Source: Tretioscincus oriximinensis (Eukaryota > Chordata > Lepidosauria > Squamata > Gymnophthalmidae). From it: DNA of 64,000 nucleotides. The stretch covers positions 858,983 to 922,982 of the forward strand of contig JAJVDF010000418.1 of NCBI GenBank assembly GCA_022410635.1. Direction: 5' to 3'. The notes under the pieces were generated by a model. The model had not been told where the DNA came from. It saw only the letters and a list, made by a program, of their open reading frames with translations, and ran no database searches. The stretch's first letter is position 1; every line of letters starts with the position of its first letter. A program made the position numbers and the translations under genes. Below are positions 1 through 11,800 of this stretch, piece by piece.

Positions 1-557
1 ATAACATGTAATAACTAGATTGGTATGTAAGTGACTCCTCTGTACATTGTAATACGAACAATTTGGGATGGGATGGGAGGAGTTAATTACCAATATATGA
101 AACTCTGTATATTTGGAAATATATTTATGTATTGGAAAACAAGAAAATCAAATACATAAAAAAAGAAAAGTAATGCCATTCATGTCTATGAGGAAGTGAA
201 CTTTTCAGTTCTATTGAAAGCATATTATCTGTGACTTTCAGCTAACTANGTAGTATGTTGGAACAGCAAGGACACCCACAGAGATGTCTTTGGTACAGTC
301 AGCTTTGACACCCCCCTGGTCTTTTCCAGGGTTTCTGCCCTGTAAGGTTTGTTCTAAATCTGGCCCTAATGTTTTCTAGGAGAAAGACACCAAATACTTG
401 CTTGATTCTTTCAGGACAAAGTTTCCTAAAGTATAGGAGAACTTACATGAGACACAGGTAGAAAGTTTAGAAATTTCTCCCTGCCTTTTTATTTGTGTGA
501 AAATCATTTTACAAAGCAAAGGGTAGGTGGATCACCAAACNTTTTGGGTTGTTGGTT
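1..557. other. no feature recognised
   Basis: AT-rich sequence at the left edge, probably intron or flank of PRICKLE3. No exon with splice sites and no known repeat seen. Confidence 0.4.
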
Positions 558-1145
558 GGTGGATCACAGAGCACATAAGAACATAAGAGGAGCCCTGCTG
601 AATGGAGTCGGAGCTCATCAAGTGCAGCATTCTGTTTTACACAGTGGCCACCAGTTGCACTTGGGCAGTCTTAAGGAGAAGATGGTAAAACCTTCACCTG
701 TTCACGACTCCCTGCAAATGGTATTTCAGGAATCCTGCCTGTTGCTCCATCTTGGAGGCAGTATCAAGAGATCCCCTTGGTATCCATGAACTTGGCTAAT
801 CCTGTCTTAAAGTTGCCCAGGCTGCTATCTACCACCACCTGTTCTGGAAGTAAATTCCACAGGCCAATGACCCTCTGGTTGAAAAAATATTTCCTTTTGT
901 TTCCATCAATTTTAAGGAATTGAAATCTGGTCCTAGTTTTATATGATAGAGAAAATATTTTTTCTCTATTCACCTTATCCACCCCATGCCTGATTTTATA
1001 TACTTCATTGAGCTCATCTCTTAAATGCTGTCTTTCGAGGTTGAAGAGACCCAGACATTGCAGCCTGACTTCATAAGGGAAGTACTCCATCCCCTTGATC
1101 ATTCTTGTCATAGGGTAGAGGTTCCCAAACTTTGGTGGGCCATTC
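558..1145 (-). mobile_element. CR1/L2-like LINE, 3' end
   Basis: Antisense copy of the commonest LINE in the window. On the + strand it opens with the repeated-tail unit CATAAGAACATAAGA and AGCATTCTGT; on the - strand 764-1162 still reads the end of ORF2 (EVYKIRHGVDKVNREKIFSL ... VIGLWNLLPEQVVV). 5'-truncated, no intact enzyme. Confidence 0.8.
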
Positions 1146-1394
1146 AATCCGTACCAAAGCATCTCTAAAATCCTAGTGTCCTCCCCCTTGTTTATGTCAC
1201 AATATGTATTTATAAACTATATACGAGGCCCCTCATTCTCGAATGCCCCCTTCTTAAAAATCAGATTACCCCCCCCCCCTTTGAAGGGTGTGATTGGGAA
1301 CCATGGTCATGGGGTATTAATCCCAAGGACAAAGCCTGTGTAGATACAGCCTCTTCCCCAGTGATGGTTTTTGTGAATGTGAATGAAACGTATA

Positions 1395-1582
1395 TGAACA
1401 GGTTAAAGCAATTTGAAAGCAAGATTTGCAAGAAATTGCAACAGATAGTGGCTAGATAAATGGGAACCACCACAGCATGGTGGGGAAGACTGAATGTGAA
1501 AAATAACCTTGCAAGTTGCTTTGAGTCCCTTTGAGTGAGAAAAACGGGGTATAAAAACTCAGTTCTTCTTTTTCTTCTAAAT
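1395..1582 (+). mobile_element. tRNA-derived SINE (family A), 5'-truncated
   Basis: Shares with copies at 42678 and 62137 the body GAAAGCAAGATTTGCAAGAA, the GGTGGGGAAGA block and the 3' end ACGGGGTATAAAAACTCAGTTCTTCTT. The TTC-rich tail is the SINE 3' end. Confidence 0.7.
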
Positions 1583-4238
1583 GTATTGAAGGCTGCATTA
1601 TGTTTATACTTCATGTTTTCAGCAAATAGAGCTGCATACAAACATTGTTTATTCTACTATAGTTGAGTATTCTGTAAAAAAGAATGGATATTCCACAAAA
1701 AAGCAGTCAGTGTTTTATCTTGGAGTGTCCAAATATAATGGAAAAAAGTAAATCATTTCTAGATACAGCCTATGTTGTGTTGTTTATTTTAGTAAGAGCA
1801 ACTTCCTGATCAAGCTCCTTCAGGATTTCTTCTACCTATAGCACTACTTCTCTGAGCCTAGCAAATGGGTGTCTGTCGATCCTGCTGTTTAACAGTTAAC
1901 TGCAAAGGGCCTGTTAACAAGAATATATAGCTCAGCTCAATTAGGCACATTAGCACGATTCTTTTCCTATTCCTCCTTGTCTTTGTTGTATATTTCCTGG
2001 AATATTATTAATGATTGACCCTCAAAATATAGACATTTCTTCTTGTAATTGCTGTGTAAAGGTCTTGCTTAAGATCTTAGGTGGGCAGAAAATGAGAGAG
2101 AAGCAAAGAGAAAATGAATGGATGAATCAAGTGCCTGCATTTTCTTGATTTTTAACTCATCACATCCTTGCAATTTTGCCTCTGAAAGTCTTGCAATCAT
2201 TGGTGGAGTTTTGCACATAGTATGAAAGCCAAGAGGTTTAATACAATACCGTTACTGCCCAAGGAACTGGAAACGAAATCTTCCCCCTGCCTCCCGCTGG
2301 GTTATGTTTGGTTTGGTTGCTTGTATCCTTTGTCTTCTCGCCTGCTGTGTGTGTTTTGTCCTTCTGTCGTCTGCCATCAAGAGCTATGTGATCTGAAGGC
2401 ACCCTATTCACTCCTGGCCTCTGTGCCGGCTGTGGATTATTTAGGTTAATCTGTGAGCATGTGTGTGGCGATGCTCATAATCACAAGGAGAACACATGTA
2501 TTCCCCTTAAAACACGCTACCCGTATTATACTAATTATGCACAGTCCTTTGTGTGTATTAAAAAAGAAAAAGAAGAAATAGGAAACGCTTAGTGCCAAGC
2601 TAATCTAATTTTTTCCCCAAGCAAGAATGTTCTATTGCATTAAAAATCACAGGTCTTTGGGTGTTTTGCTGAGCTGTTGATTGCTTTCTTTTTGCTAGGT
2701 AAAGGCAGAGAATAAATAACTGGGTAAAGGCATAAAATCCTGCCCTGACTTTGAATCTTTTATTAGGCATTGCTAGTGTTCTTTAATTAATGGCTAGTAA
2801 CTGGTCCTCTTTAGATGTATATGAATGAATGAAAGAGAAGGAAAACAAACACTCATATTAATGGATTGAAGAGCTCTTAGAACAGAGATGGGGAAAGTGC
2901 AGGCCACGAGGAAGGTGCGGGCCTGTCGAGTCCTTTGATGTTTCTTGGCCCTGTCCACTGTATCCTGGCCGTGNTGTACGGCTGGGGGCCAGGCAGGGAA
3001 GGATCAGGCTAGTAAGCTGGAACCTCATCTCCCCCTGCCTCACTTACACCCATGAGTAAAAAAGCACACTTACCACCACGAGGCAAAGGAAGATGAGGCT
3101 GCTGGACTGGAGCTCAGGGGAGGGGACTGGAGTGGGGAGTAAACTGGAGTGGATATGGCCCTTGGGAGATTTGAAAGTCTCCAAATGGCCCTCAGAATAA
3201 ATCATTTACTTAACCTACTGCTGAAAATAGCAAAGGATCCCTTTCTAGCTTAAGCAACACAAGACTAATATGACCAAACCCCACATTTCTAGCCCCAATA
3301 CAAGATACAAATATAGTCAATGTGGGCCTTTTACATCAACTTCACAGTCTTATAAGAACAGAAATGTATAGTAAGAACCGCTGTTTCTGAAAATACAACA
3401 ATCCTTTGTCCAAAGTTTTGATTTAATTGACTATATTTGTGAATATCGATCTTCAATGTGAAGGCAACATCCCTGGGAAATGCAGAGTGTTAGAGGAATC
3501 TGGAAGTGTTTCTGGGGAATGTGGTGGGGAAAAATTAGAATTCGTGTTTTCCAAAGGGGGAAGGATTGGATAAAGATCTGATTAGTTTGAAGAAACCAAC
3601 CCCATGGGACAGTGACATAGTCCTCTTGTAATGTGGAGTCTGGNAGGCTCCTGATACAATTAATAGTGAAAGAACAGAAATTCCTACAGGAAAAGTGTGT
3701 AGACAATTTCTTCATCTTGATCTGAGCACAGTGAAACTGCTTCTTATTACAAAAGGATGTTTTAGAAATCTAAATGATGCTGGACTTGACCTCAGTGTTG
3801 AACAGACAGCTGCATATGAATTGTGTGCAAAGCTGACTAAACATTCCAATGACACATAATATTCATGGGTAGTTATTTGCATTTATTTTTATTTAAAACA
3901 ATTTATGCCCTGCCCTTCACTATACGGCTTCACTCTTTATGTCCTGCCCTTCCATATGGTTTCAACCATCTCATGTTTTGCTTGGTTTTGAACTTAAACA
4001 GGTTCGTGCATCCTTAACCCTAACCTTGGTACCTCTGTGGATGAACATCCATAACCTGAATATTGGGGATTGATAGAGAAGTTGTAGAATAATATAAAGT
4101 TATGGAAGGAAAATGGTGTTGTGTATTATTGCATCCTGTGAAGTAATATTTTTGCAAAATTCGGTTAATTTTAAAGTTCTTCTATAATCTGAAAAAAGCA
4201 ATGTAGTAAGTAACACAAAGATTTAGGTTGTAAGATTG
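1583..4238. other. intronic or flanking DNA without recognised gene
   Basis: AT-rich. About 2880-3180 has a GC-richer unclassified repeat (GAGATGGGGAAAGTGCAGGC...), distantly like 22800-23250. 3880-3970 has a short L2-like 3' end (CTGCCCTTC repeats). No PET-domain exon of PRICKLE3 found here. Confidence 0.4.
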
Positions 4239-4630
4239 TTCAATGTGGAGAGGGCGGATGAACGTCAGCTGAGTAAGATGCACTTCCATCCCTCTTTCGA
4301 GAGACTGGACACTAAATAAAAGAATAAGGTGACAAAAACATAAAATAATTAAAAGGAAAAATAAAGCCTCGGAGCCCCTGAAATAAGTCAGGTAACTGAG
4401 GATCTTATCAGGCGGAGGCGGCCATTAAACGAGAGGCCCAAATACGAAGGAAGAGTAAGTAGCGTCCGGAACGATAAGAAAACAATTAACAATGGAAGAT
4501 AAAACAGGCAATGAGCTTAATGATGCAACTAAAAGGACTTAAAAAAACCTTCATAAAAGTGTAGAAAAATTAACAACGGACATAAAAGAAGTAAGATTAT
4601 ACAATTTGTTAATAAAAAATACATTGCAGT
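4239..4630 (+). mobile_element. possible L1 5' fragment
   Basis: Contains GGCGGAGGCGGCCATTAAAC, a GCGGCCATT (YY1-like) motif as in L1 5'UTRs, then an A-rich stretch with ATGGAAGATAAAACAGGC resembling an ORF1 start, broken by a stop soon after. Assignment is tentative. Confidence 0.35.
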
Positions 4631-4918
4631 ACAAAATACAGGTAAACCTCACTTTACAAGGTCCCACTTCATGAGTTCACAAGCACTCAGTTTTAGGCTT
4701 TTATCCTAACGTTGAGTGTTCAAAAATAGATTACCTCTATTGCTACCCACTTTATAAGCAAAAATGTGGTCACAGTTAGCTTGTACCTGAGGTTACCTGT
4801 ACAGTTTTTGGTTTTCTACCCAGTTCTTCAGACTGAAGATAGTTTAAAAAGCACATGTGTGATTTACAGCTACTAGTTTGCCCTGAATCATAATGGTTGT
4901 CATTTCTGCAAGTAGAAA

Positions 4919-5004
<86 letters not shown>
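4919..5004. repeat. (AT)n microsatellite
   Basis: About 42 uninterrupted AT dinucleotides, 480 bases upstream of the first visible PRICKLE3 exon. Confidence 0.97.
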
Positions 5005-5006
<2 letters not shown>

Positions 5007-5483
5007 CCCAGCAATTCAGTATTTCATGACTTCAGTGCTGAAAAAATTGAATATTCTCAATTGTGATGTCAGAGGCAGTATCATTGGGATTCCTTTCCCT
5101 TAAAACACAGTCAAAATCCGTCTAAAAACGAATTCTGTGTTGAATTGGCAGAACTGTCTATTCTCCCTTGGTTTGTTTTGTGGTTTCATTCTGCAGGGCA
5201 GCCACCCTTAAAGAAAATCATGTTCTTTCTGAACACCAGGTAAGTATCTCATCTCTGTCCCATATCCTATTACCAGTCTGCCCCTAGGCCTGAGATCAGA
5301 NTGAAGGATAATATGCCAAGTCTTTATTTTGATGTCAGATTTAATTATCCTGGCGGAAGCCTGAGTCATGCCTCCACCCTTTGTTTCCTTTAGGATGGCT
5401 GCCCAAGCAGGCGAGATGCCCCTGATGGGCTTGTGGTGTTTTATGTCTTCACTCATTTCAATATTTCTACCCTGTTTGTCCAG

Positions 5484-5621
5484 GTTCAGTACTGCAGCAC
5501 CCTTGAAGAAGAAGAAGCCAAAGAGCTGAAGCTGTTCTCCCAGCAGCGCAAGAGAGAGAATCTTGGTCGTGGGACTGTCCGACTCTTTCCTGTCACCATC
5601 ACAGGAGCCATCTGTGAACAG
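5484..5621 (+). CDS. PRICKLE3: PRICKLE3 coding exon (end of PET domain, start of LIM1)
   Basis: First visible coding exon of a Prickle-family planar-cell-polarity scaffold protein. It encodes 46 residues ([20 protein letters not shown]...), the basic tail of the PET domain with the family signature [12 protein letters not shown], then ...ITGAICEQ, where the last Cys is the first zinc ligand of LIM1. An AG acceptor sits directly before 5484 and a GT donor (GTATTGG) directly after 5621; both junctions are phase 0. Prickle proteins bind Vangl and Dishevelled at the plasma membrane in non-canonical Wnt signalling. The choice of PRICKLE3 over PRICKLE1, 2 or 4 rests on the short C-terminal region and on the convergent neighbour PLP2. 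The upstream PET exons are not in the window, so the gene is partial here. Confidence 0.95.
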
Positions 5622-6493
5622 GTATTGGCTTGGTCTGTTGTCTGTATCTGAGCTGATTAGGAAGAAAGATTTGCAAAAGGTTTGAAAGTGGAGTAAAAGA
5701 AGTCCAGGGTTGGCTTGAGATATGCCTCACCCTGAAATTAATAACAAAGTGGCATCCTTTTCCCTGTTTGGTATAACACNATCGTCAAGGCTGGGTGATG
5801 GGTCCTTGGTCCCATGCACAAGTGTTGGTGAGGTCCTCCTACCCTCCTAAACACCATTTAAAACCTTAATTTACAACCTGTTATTTCTCTGCACGTCCCA
5901 TCAGTTCTGATGTGATGCGCTGGGACAGGAGAGGTTTTCCTGCTCTCAGTGTTTTCAAAGNTACAGTGAAGGCCTTAGAATCACCGTGTTAGGTATGTGG
6001 GACTCTTTTCACCACTGGCATTGCAACTAGCCTAAGAACTGNACATTATTAGAAGAAAACCACTAGAAAATGTCAATAACTTCTTATAAAATGGTTACTT
6101 TTCTTTTAAAAAGGTACCATACCTTCAGAACTGCATCTAGATTTTGGCCTCCCCTTTTTTTAGTTGAGTTACGGGCCTTAGGCTGGATTCTAAAGTAGTA
6201 TAACTGATCCCAGAAGGGCTAGCGCTGTACATTGTAAGTCTACAATGAACATGTGGAGCCAACCCCAGAGGAAAATGATTACAGATGTGTTTGGGGCAGA
6301 CAGCAACTGCACATTTCCAGTTATCCCAGATATGGGTTGCACCATTTGCTCCTCTCTGTTGCACTTCTATCTGGGCAACCATAAATAATAAAGGCATGTG
6401 GGAGAGTTCAACATTCTAAAGTATAATGACCAATGACAGAGCTCGGAATTTTGGCTGCCTCCAGAGACCAGAGTCCTGGCTTGAAAACAGAGG

Positions 6494-6685
6494 GGAAAGA
6501 AGAAGAAGAAGAAGAAGAAGAAGAAGAAGAAGAAGAAGAAGAAGAAGAAGAAGAAGAAAGAAGAAGAAGAAGAAGAAGAAGAAGAAGAAGAAGAAGAAGA
6601 AGAAGAAGAAGAAGAAGAANAAGAAGAAGAAGAAGAAGAAGAAGAAGAAGAAGAAGAAGAAGAAGAAGAAGAAGAAGAAGAAGAA
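6494..6685 (+). repeat. long (GAA)n microsatellite in PRICKLE3 intron
   Basis: About 190 bases of GAA/AGA units with one frame slip near 6558 and one N at 6620. It directly continues the tail of the SINE at 6686-6895, so it most likely grew from the SINE tail. The long Glu/Arg/Leu open frames through it are artefacts. Confidence 0.97.
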
Positions 6686-6897
6686 CTGGGTTCTTATACT
6701 CCGCTTTTCTCATCTTTCAAAGGGACTCAAAGCGGCTTACAAGGGTATTTTGCCCAAGGCTGACATTCTATCTTTCCCACCAGGCTGTGGTAGTTCTCAT
6801 TTATCTACTTGCAGTCAGTTGCAATTTCTTGCAATTCTTGCTTTTAAATAGTTGGNTTGGCGGCNGTCTCCTAAGTGACTGAGCCATTCGTACCTGC
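6686..6897 (-). mobile_element. tRNA-derived SINE (family A)
   Basis: Antisense copy: CTGGGTTCTTATACTCCGCT ... GCAGTCAGTTGCAATTTCTT ... ending near ACTGAGCCATTCGTACCTGC, the tRNA-like head in reverse. Same family as 8287-8578 and 62137-62455. Confidence 0.85.
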
Positions 6898-7890
6898 ATG
6901 AGAAGTGGAATACTCCAGGGTTCAATACTGGGAACAGTATTGGGAGGGAAAGGAAGGAAGGAAAGAAGGAAAGGAAGAATAAATAAAAATGGGAAGGAAA
7001 GAAAATGAAGAAAAAAGAAAGAAGGAAGTAACGAAACAAAGAAGCAGCAAGTGAAAAGGTATGGGAGGGACAAGGGAGGATTGAAGCAAGGGGAAGGCGG
7101 GGCTAGAGCTCATTGTATTACTATAACGCAACGGGTTAACAGCGTNCAAATAATTCTGGAGCTCCTTTGGAATATTGCAAAAAAAGTGTAATAAACTAAG
7201 AATGTCTGGAGGTGGCCATTGTGTGATCAATTAAGAAGGTGAAGGAATTTTACAATTATTCCAGAACACACCCTATGCTTCTAGGTAAATTGTGCATTCA
7301 TAAACATTCTGTTCTCNGCCTCTGCAAGTCATAGTTGAAAGTTTAATCATTATTGATGATGAACAGTGACTGGGAGAGAATCATCTTGGGTTGGTTCCAG
7401 AGTGAGCATCTTTGGCAAAGGGAGCAGTTCTCTTTTCTTCTCCCAGTAGAATCACCTGGTTGGTGCTTCTCTTTGGACTATTGTGCATAGTAGAAAGAAA
7501 CGGAATTCATGGCAGCACTTTGTTCCAAAGAGCCAGACATTGCTATGGAGTTGAGCCAGTCAACCTCTTCCTGTGGTTGGGAAATTATAAGAACCTCTAG
7601 CTGCAGTAGTCATATGGAGTAAATCTTACAGGCCACTGAGAAATCTGTAGCATCATTTCTTATCCCAAGAGGGATATGTCAAAGAGCAACCTCAACCTTC
7701 TGAAAATCATCAATCATTGTAAATAGGGACGTGTCTCATTTGAAACGAAGAAAAGACCTAGAAATGGTGCTATTTGATCAAAATGTATGTGGTAGAGACC
7801 ATGGATTTTAGCTGTATAGTAAATAAGGAACAGGGCTTGAGAGAATATGGATTTTTAAAAAAAAAATTAAAACAACAAAAAACATTTTTT
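6898..7890. other. intron, purine-rich then unique
   Basis: 6945-7070 is a GGAA/GAAA-rich simple stretch. 7070-7890 is intronic sequence without a recognised feature. Confidence 0.4.
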
Positions 7891-7892
7891 AC

Positions 7893-7953
7893 AATAATAA
7901 TAATAATAATAAAAAAAATTAAAATTAAAATTAAAATTAACAAAATTGTTATT

Positions 7954-8001
<48 letters not shown>

Positions 8002-8002
8002 A
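7893..8002. repeat. compound microsatellite (AAT)n (AAAATT)n (GTT)n
   Basis: Consecutive tracts of AAT, AAAATT and TTG repeats joined directly to the CR1-like LINE end that begins at 8003. Confidence 0.95.
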
Positions 8003-8152
8003 TTAATTTGCAGGGCGTCTGAAACAGTTGAAGATTTTGCTTTCTTCTGTTCCAGACTGCCCAGGTGCAATTGGTGGGCTACTGTGGGAGACAGAATGCT
8101 GGAGTAGATGGGCTGTGGCCCAATTCAGCAGGGCTCCTCTTATGTTCATATA
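8003..8152 (+). mobile_element. CR1/L2-like LINE, 3'UTR only
   Basis: Sense copy of the LINE terminus: GCAGGGCGTCTGAAACAGTT ... GACTGCCCAGGTGCAATTGG ... CTCTTATGTTCAT. Heavily 5'-truncated. Confidence 0.8.
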
Positions 8153-8224
8153 GAAATCATGGCCCAGGAGCCCGAAAATCATGGACATTTGGAGGTCATG
8201 TGTGCCAAAGCATGTGTGAAAATT

Positions 8225-8286
8225 TTGTGATATCACTTCTGGGGAAGAACCGGAAATGACATCATTCTGGGCGCATTTGAGGAAGA
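8225..8286. repeat. GGAAGTGACATCA-type repeat fragment
   Basis: Carries ATCACTTCTGGGG and CCGGAAATGACATCATTCTG, motifs shared with segments at 8580-8680, 12660-12770, 32160-32340, 56255-56395 and 59130-59275. Confidence 0.5.
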
Positions 8287-8578
8287 GGAAGAACAACTGG
8301 GTTCTTATACCCCGCTTCTCTCACCTTTCAAAGGGACTGAAAGCGGCTTGCAAGGGTATTTTTGCCCAAAGGCTGACATTCTATCTTCCCCACCAGGCTG
8401 TGGTGGTTCCCATGTATCTACTTGCAGTCAGTTGCAATTTCTTGCAATTCTTGCTTTTGAATAGCTGGGTTGGCTAGAGCTACAGGCTGGTAGAAGGTGC
8501 TCACCCCTCCCCACGTCCAACACACTGCCTCNAAACCAATCTCCCAGATGAGAGACTGTTTTCTTAGCAGCTGAACCA
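8287..8578 (-). mobile_element. tRNA-derived SINE (family A), near full length
   Basis: From AACTGGGTTCTTATACCCCG to the reversed tRNA head ending CTTAGCAGCTGAACCATG. On the - strand the head shows the A-box/B-box order expected of an RNA polymerase III SINE. Confidence 0.85.
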
Positions 8579-8689
8579 TGATGGAAGTGGTGTAATTTGT
8601 TATTTCACTTCTGCCCCTTGGGCTTCCTTTCTGGAAGCAGAGCCTGGAAGTGACATCAAATGTCACTTCTGGGTCTGGGCTCTGGTTAC

Positions 8690-10165
8690 CTGAAAAATCT
8701 CAGTATGAGGTAGGTGGGTAAATNTTTTGGTAAAGCATACGCAATGTTCCTCCCCCTAGTTAACAACCAATCAGCAATGTACATTTTCCCTCCAGAATTT
8801 AAACTAATTCCCTCCAAAATACAAAAATAGCAGACTCCTTTCGAAACCTGGGGTCTCCAGAGCCCTAATAAGTTGATAGACCTTTTTATCCAATTCTACC
8901 ATCATTCCAAATTTACACCAGTCTGGGAGGCCATTTGGGGCCCCCGAATTCAGATTGTGCTCCGTCTTGTGCAGATGGAGAATGACAAGAGGGTCTCTGA
9001 TACTCTAATCCACACCAGGGTGTGAATAAAAGAGGCACAAGATCCAGACTTGAGATAAATGCTGGTGTCTGGGTGGACTTGGAATAGACTAGGAGCAAAC
9101 TGTTGGTGGCACAACAGTGACATCTACTGTTCATGTGGGGTGCTTGTTAATTCTTTCAGACTTCATTCATACCTACGGCAGGTTTTAATCCAACTTCAGT
9201 CCAGGAAATGAAAGAAAACAATGAAGGAGATGACATTTTTTCCAATGAGTTTTTCCTTACTTTCACTTTGACAGTGGAATGAAGCTGGCTTAAAAGTTAA
9301 GTGCAAGTGCAGCTATTCCATTGCTTTCTGATACTGCTGAAATGAGAAGCTATCTAAACAGGCTATTAAAACTCAGAATTCCTAAGCTAACTATAGATAA
9401 AAACAAAATTTAATAACAAGGATATTGCAGATGGTCATCTATGTATATTAGAAAAAACATGGTTTTTCCTTTTTGGCTCCAGGAACCTGACAGCACTTCT
9501 TAGGAACATTGTTTCACATTTTGAGGAAACTCTTGTCATAGGCAATATAAGATCTTTGAGAACTTTGGATTTTGCTAAGCTTGTATGAGAGTAGATAACA
9601 GCCATAGGTAACCTGTTGTGACTGGAGCTCAACAGTATGGCATTCTTTTACCTGCAGAGAACCCTGGTTGAAGCCTTGGAATCTCCTAAAAGATGGTCAA
9701 AGAATGTTGCTTCTCTAATGTCACCAACTAACATTACATATATCTTTTTGATTACCAATAATTGCACTGAATTTAAAGGTACTTCCACCTGTTTAGGAAC
9801 ACCAACGGCATGTGTTGGCATGGGTGTAATATCCCAGGTATATATTTACATAAGATTTGGGAATGTCCCAGAGTCCAGGATTTTTGTAGGATGGTTGAAT
9901 GAATTATAAATCAAATATTGGGGTATTGGAATAAATTTAAGTAAAGAAATTTGCATATTTAGTTGAGCTCAAAATCAAATATTTACAGAACCACAAGGGC
10001 AAATATTGGATGGCATAGTTTCAGCAACGCAGAGGGTGGTAGTATTGGACTGGATAAGACATGTCCAAATTGATTAAAGAAAAATTATATCACTATATAA
10101 CGGAGCAAATTGAATTTGACATAATAAACAGGATAGAAAATGCTTGGGGAAGATACAATAAAGAG
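8690..10165. other. intron of PRICKLE3, no recognised feature
   Basis: Unique-looking intronic DNA; no exon with conserved sequence or flanking splice sites was seen. Confidence 0.4.
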
Positions 10166-10169
10166 GTAA

Positions 10170-10490
10170 TGACTTTAGTAAATACCAATGACCTATGGAA
10201 TTTACTTCCTGAAGAGGTGGTGGTAGCTAGCAACCTGGATAGCATTAAGACAGGATTAGAAAAGTTCATAGAAGCCAAGGGTATGAACAGCTACTAGGAT
10301 GGATGTCTTGATGCTGCCTCCGAGATGGAACAACAGGCGGGATTCCTGAAATGCCATTTGCAGGGTGTTGAGAACAGTTGAAGATTTTGCCTTCTTCTGT
10401 TCNAGACTGCCCAGGTGCAATTGGTGGGCCTCTGGACTAGATGGACTCCGGCCCAATTCAGCACGGCTTCTCTTAAGTTCTTATGACTCC
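10170..10490 (+). mobile_element. CR1/L2-like LINE, 3' end
   Basis: Sense copy. The frame at 10061-10297 includes LWNLLPEEVVVASNLDSIKT, the ORF2 C-terminus, followed by the 3'UTR up to TCTTAAGTTCTTATG. It lies 180 bases before a PRICKLE3 exon. Confidence 0.85.
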
Positions 10491-10671
10491 TTGTCTCTTT
10501 AGCTACAAATCATAGACGTCTAAATTTAAAAAAGAATCTTCCCCAGACAATGGTATAACTCAAAAGGTTGTCATTGATGCTAAAGAATGCATGTGTGTTG
10601 TTTTGGATTATCTGTACAGGCAACGTTATTTGTAAATGTTAAGTATTTCTGATTTATTTTCCCATTGACAG

Positions 10672-10875
10672 TGTGGAAAACAGATCTGTGGTGGGGACAT
10701 TGCTGTCTTTGCCAGTCGGGCAGGGCATGGCGCCTGCTGGCACCCACAGTGCTTTGTTTGCACCACCTGTCGGGAGCTCCTGGTCGACCTCATCTACTTT
10801 TACCAGGATGGCAAGATCTACTGTGGGCGGCACCATGCTGAGCGCATCAAGCCGCGCTGTGAGGCCTGTGATGAG
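10672..10875 (+). CDS. PRICKLE3: PRICKLE3 coding exon (LIM1 and start of LIM2)
   Basis: Exon of 204 nt, phase 0 at both ends, 68 residues beginning [20 protein letters not shown]. It completes LIM1: the spacing C-x2-C-x22-H-x2-C-x2-C-x2-C-x17-C-x2-H is intact when joined to the previous exon. It ends CEACDE, opening LIM2. Acceptor ...CCCATTGACAG and donor GTGAGA are canonical. LIM domains are double zinc fingers used for protein contacts. The reading frame is open with no N inside. The preceding intron is 5.05 kb and contains a GAA microsatellite, two SINEs and CR1-like LINE pieces. Confidence 0.97.
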
Positions 10876-11029
10876 GTGAGAACTTGTGCAAGGACCTCTG
10901 AAGGATGGCAGAGGGAATTAGATCTGTTTTGTGAGGTAGAAAAGGTGGGTAGGTTCTTTCCTCTGTTGCACAAAGAAAAGTGAAGTTGATGGACAAGAAA
11001 GTTAGGACAAAGAAAAGTGTGTTGCTCTA

Positions 11030-11200
11030 CGAAATTTACTTCCACAATAAGTCAAGACAGCAACCCGCCTGGATAGCATTAAGAAAGGATTAGACAAACT
11101 GGAGGAGGCCAGGTATATCAATTGCTACAAGAACGGATACCTCAATGCTGTCTCTAGGGTGTAGAGACAAACATGATTCCTCTAAATGCCATTTAAACAT
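11030..11200 (+). mobile_element. CR1/L2-like LINE, 5' part of an interrupted copy
   Basis: Degenerate ORF2 end (AAATTTACTTCCAC ... GGATAGCATTAAGAAAGG) and start of the 3'UTR, breaking off at AATGCCATTT. The same copy resumes at about 11653, so the element between is a later insertion. Confidence 0.75.
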
Positions 11201-11652
11201 AATGCCGGTCCTGAAAGAACTGCACTAGCTGCCAATTTGCTACCGAGCTCAATTCAAGGTATTAATTCTAACCTTTAAAGCCTTACATAACTTGGGCCCC
11301 AAATATTTAAAGGAACGCCTTCTCCCATATGAGCCTACTCGTGCACTAAGATCTGCAGGGGGNNCCCTCCTGACTGTACCACCACCCACAGTGGCAGTGA
11401 TGGTGGAATGTGGAATAGGGCCTTCTCTGTGGCAGCCCCCAGGCTATGGAATTGTCTCCCCACTCAAGGTGCGTCAATCACCATCTCTGCACTTTCAGAA
11501 AACCTCTTTGGCCTGGCCTTTGGCTGAGAATACTACTGCCTCTTCCCTATTTTTAGATATGGCTGTTTTTAATGTGTGAATTATGATTTTATTGTTAACC
11601 ACCCTGAGACCTACGGGTATAGCGCGGTATAAAAATGTAAATAAATAAATAA
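11201..11652 (+). mobile_element. L2/Rex-like LINE 3' end, nested
   Basis: Encodes, in broken form, a typical ORF2 terminus (KVLILTFKALHNLGPKYLKE, then LLPYEPTRALRSAG) and ends in CCCTGAGACCTACGGGTATA followed by (AAAT)n. It splits the older CR1-like copy on either side. Confidence 0.8.
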
Positions 11653-11800
11653 ATTTGTAGGGAGTCAAGAATAGATGAAGGTTTTACTTTCTCCTTCTGC
11701 TCGAGATGCGCAGGTGTAGCTGGTGTGCCAGTGCGTGAGAAAGAACACTGACTGCGTGAACTGTGGCCCTGTTAAGCAGTGTTCCTTTTATTTCTTACTA
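11653..11800 (+). mobile_element. CR1/L2-like LINE, 3' part of the interrupted copy
   Basis: Resumes with TTGTAGGGAGTCAAGAATAG and continues to TTCCTTTTATTTCTTA, the divergent LINE terminus. Confidence 0.7.

Noticed and set aside
6408..6882. Poly-Leu/poly-Glu/poly-Arg open frames
   Set aside because: All run through the GAA microsatellite; long frames there are a consequence of the repeat.
7774..8070. Poly-Val and poly-Asn frames
   Set aside because: Compound AAT/GTT microsatellite joined to a LINE tail.
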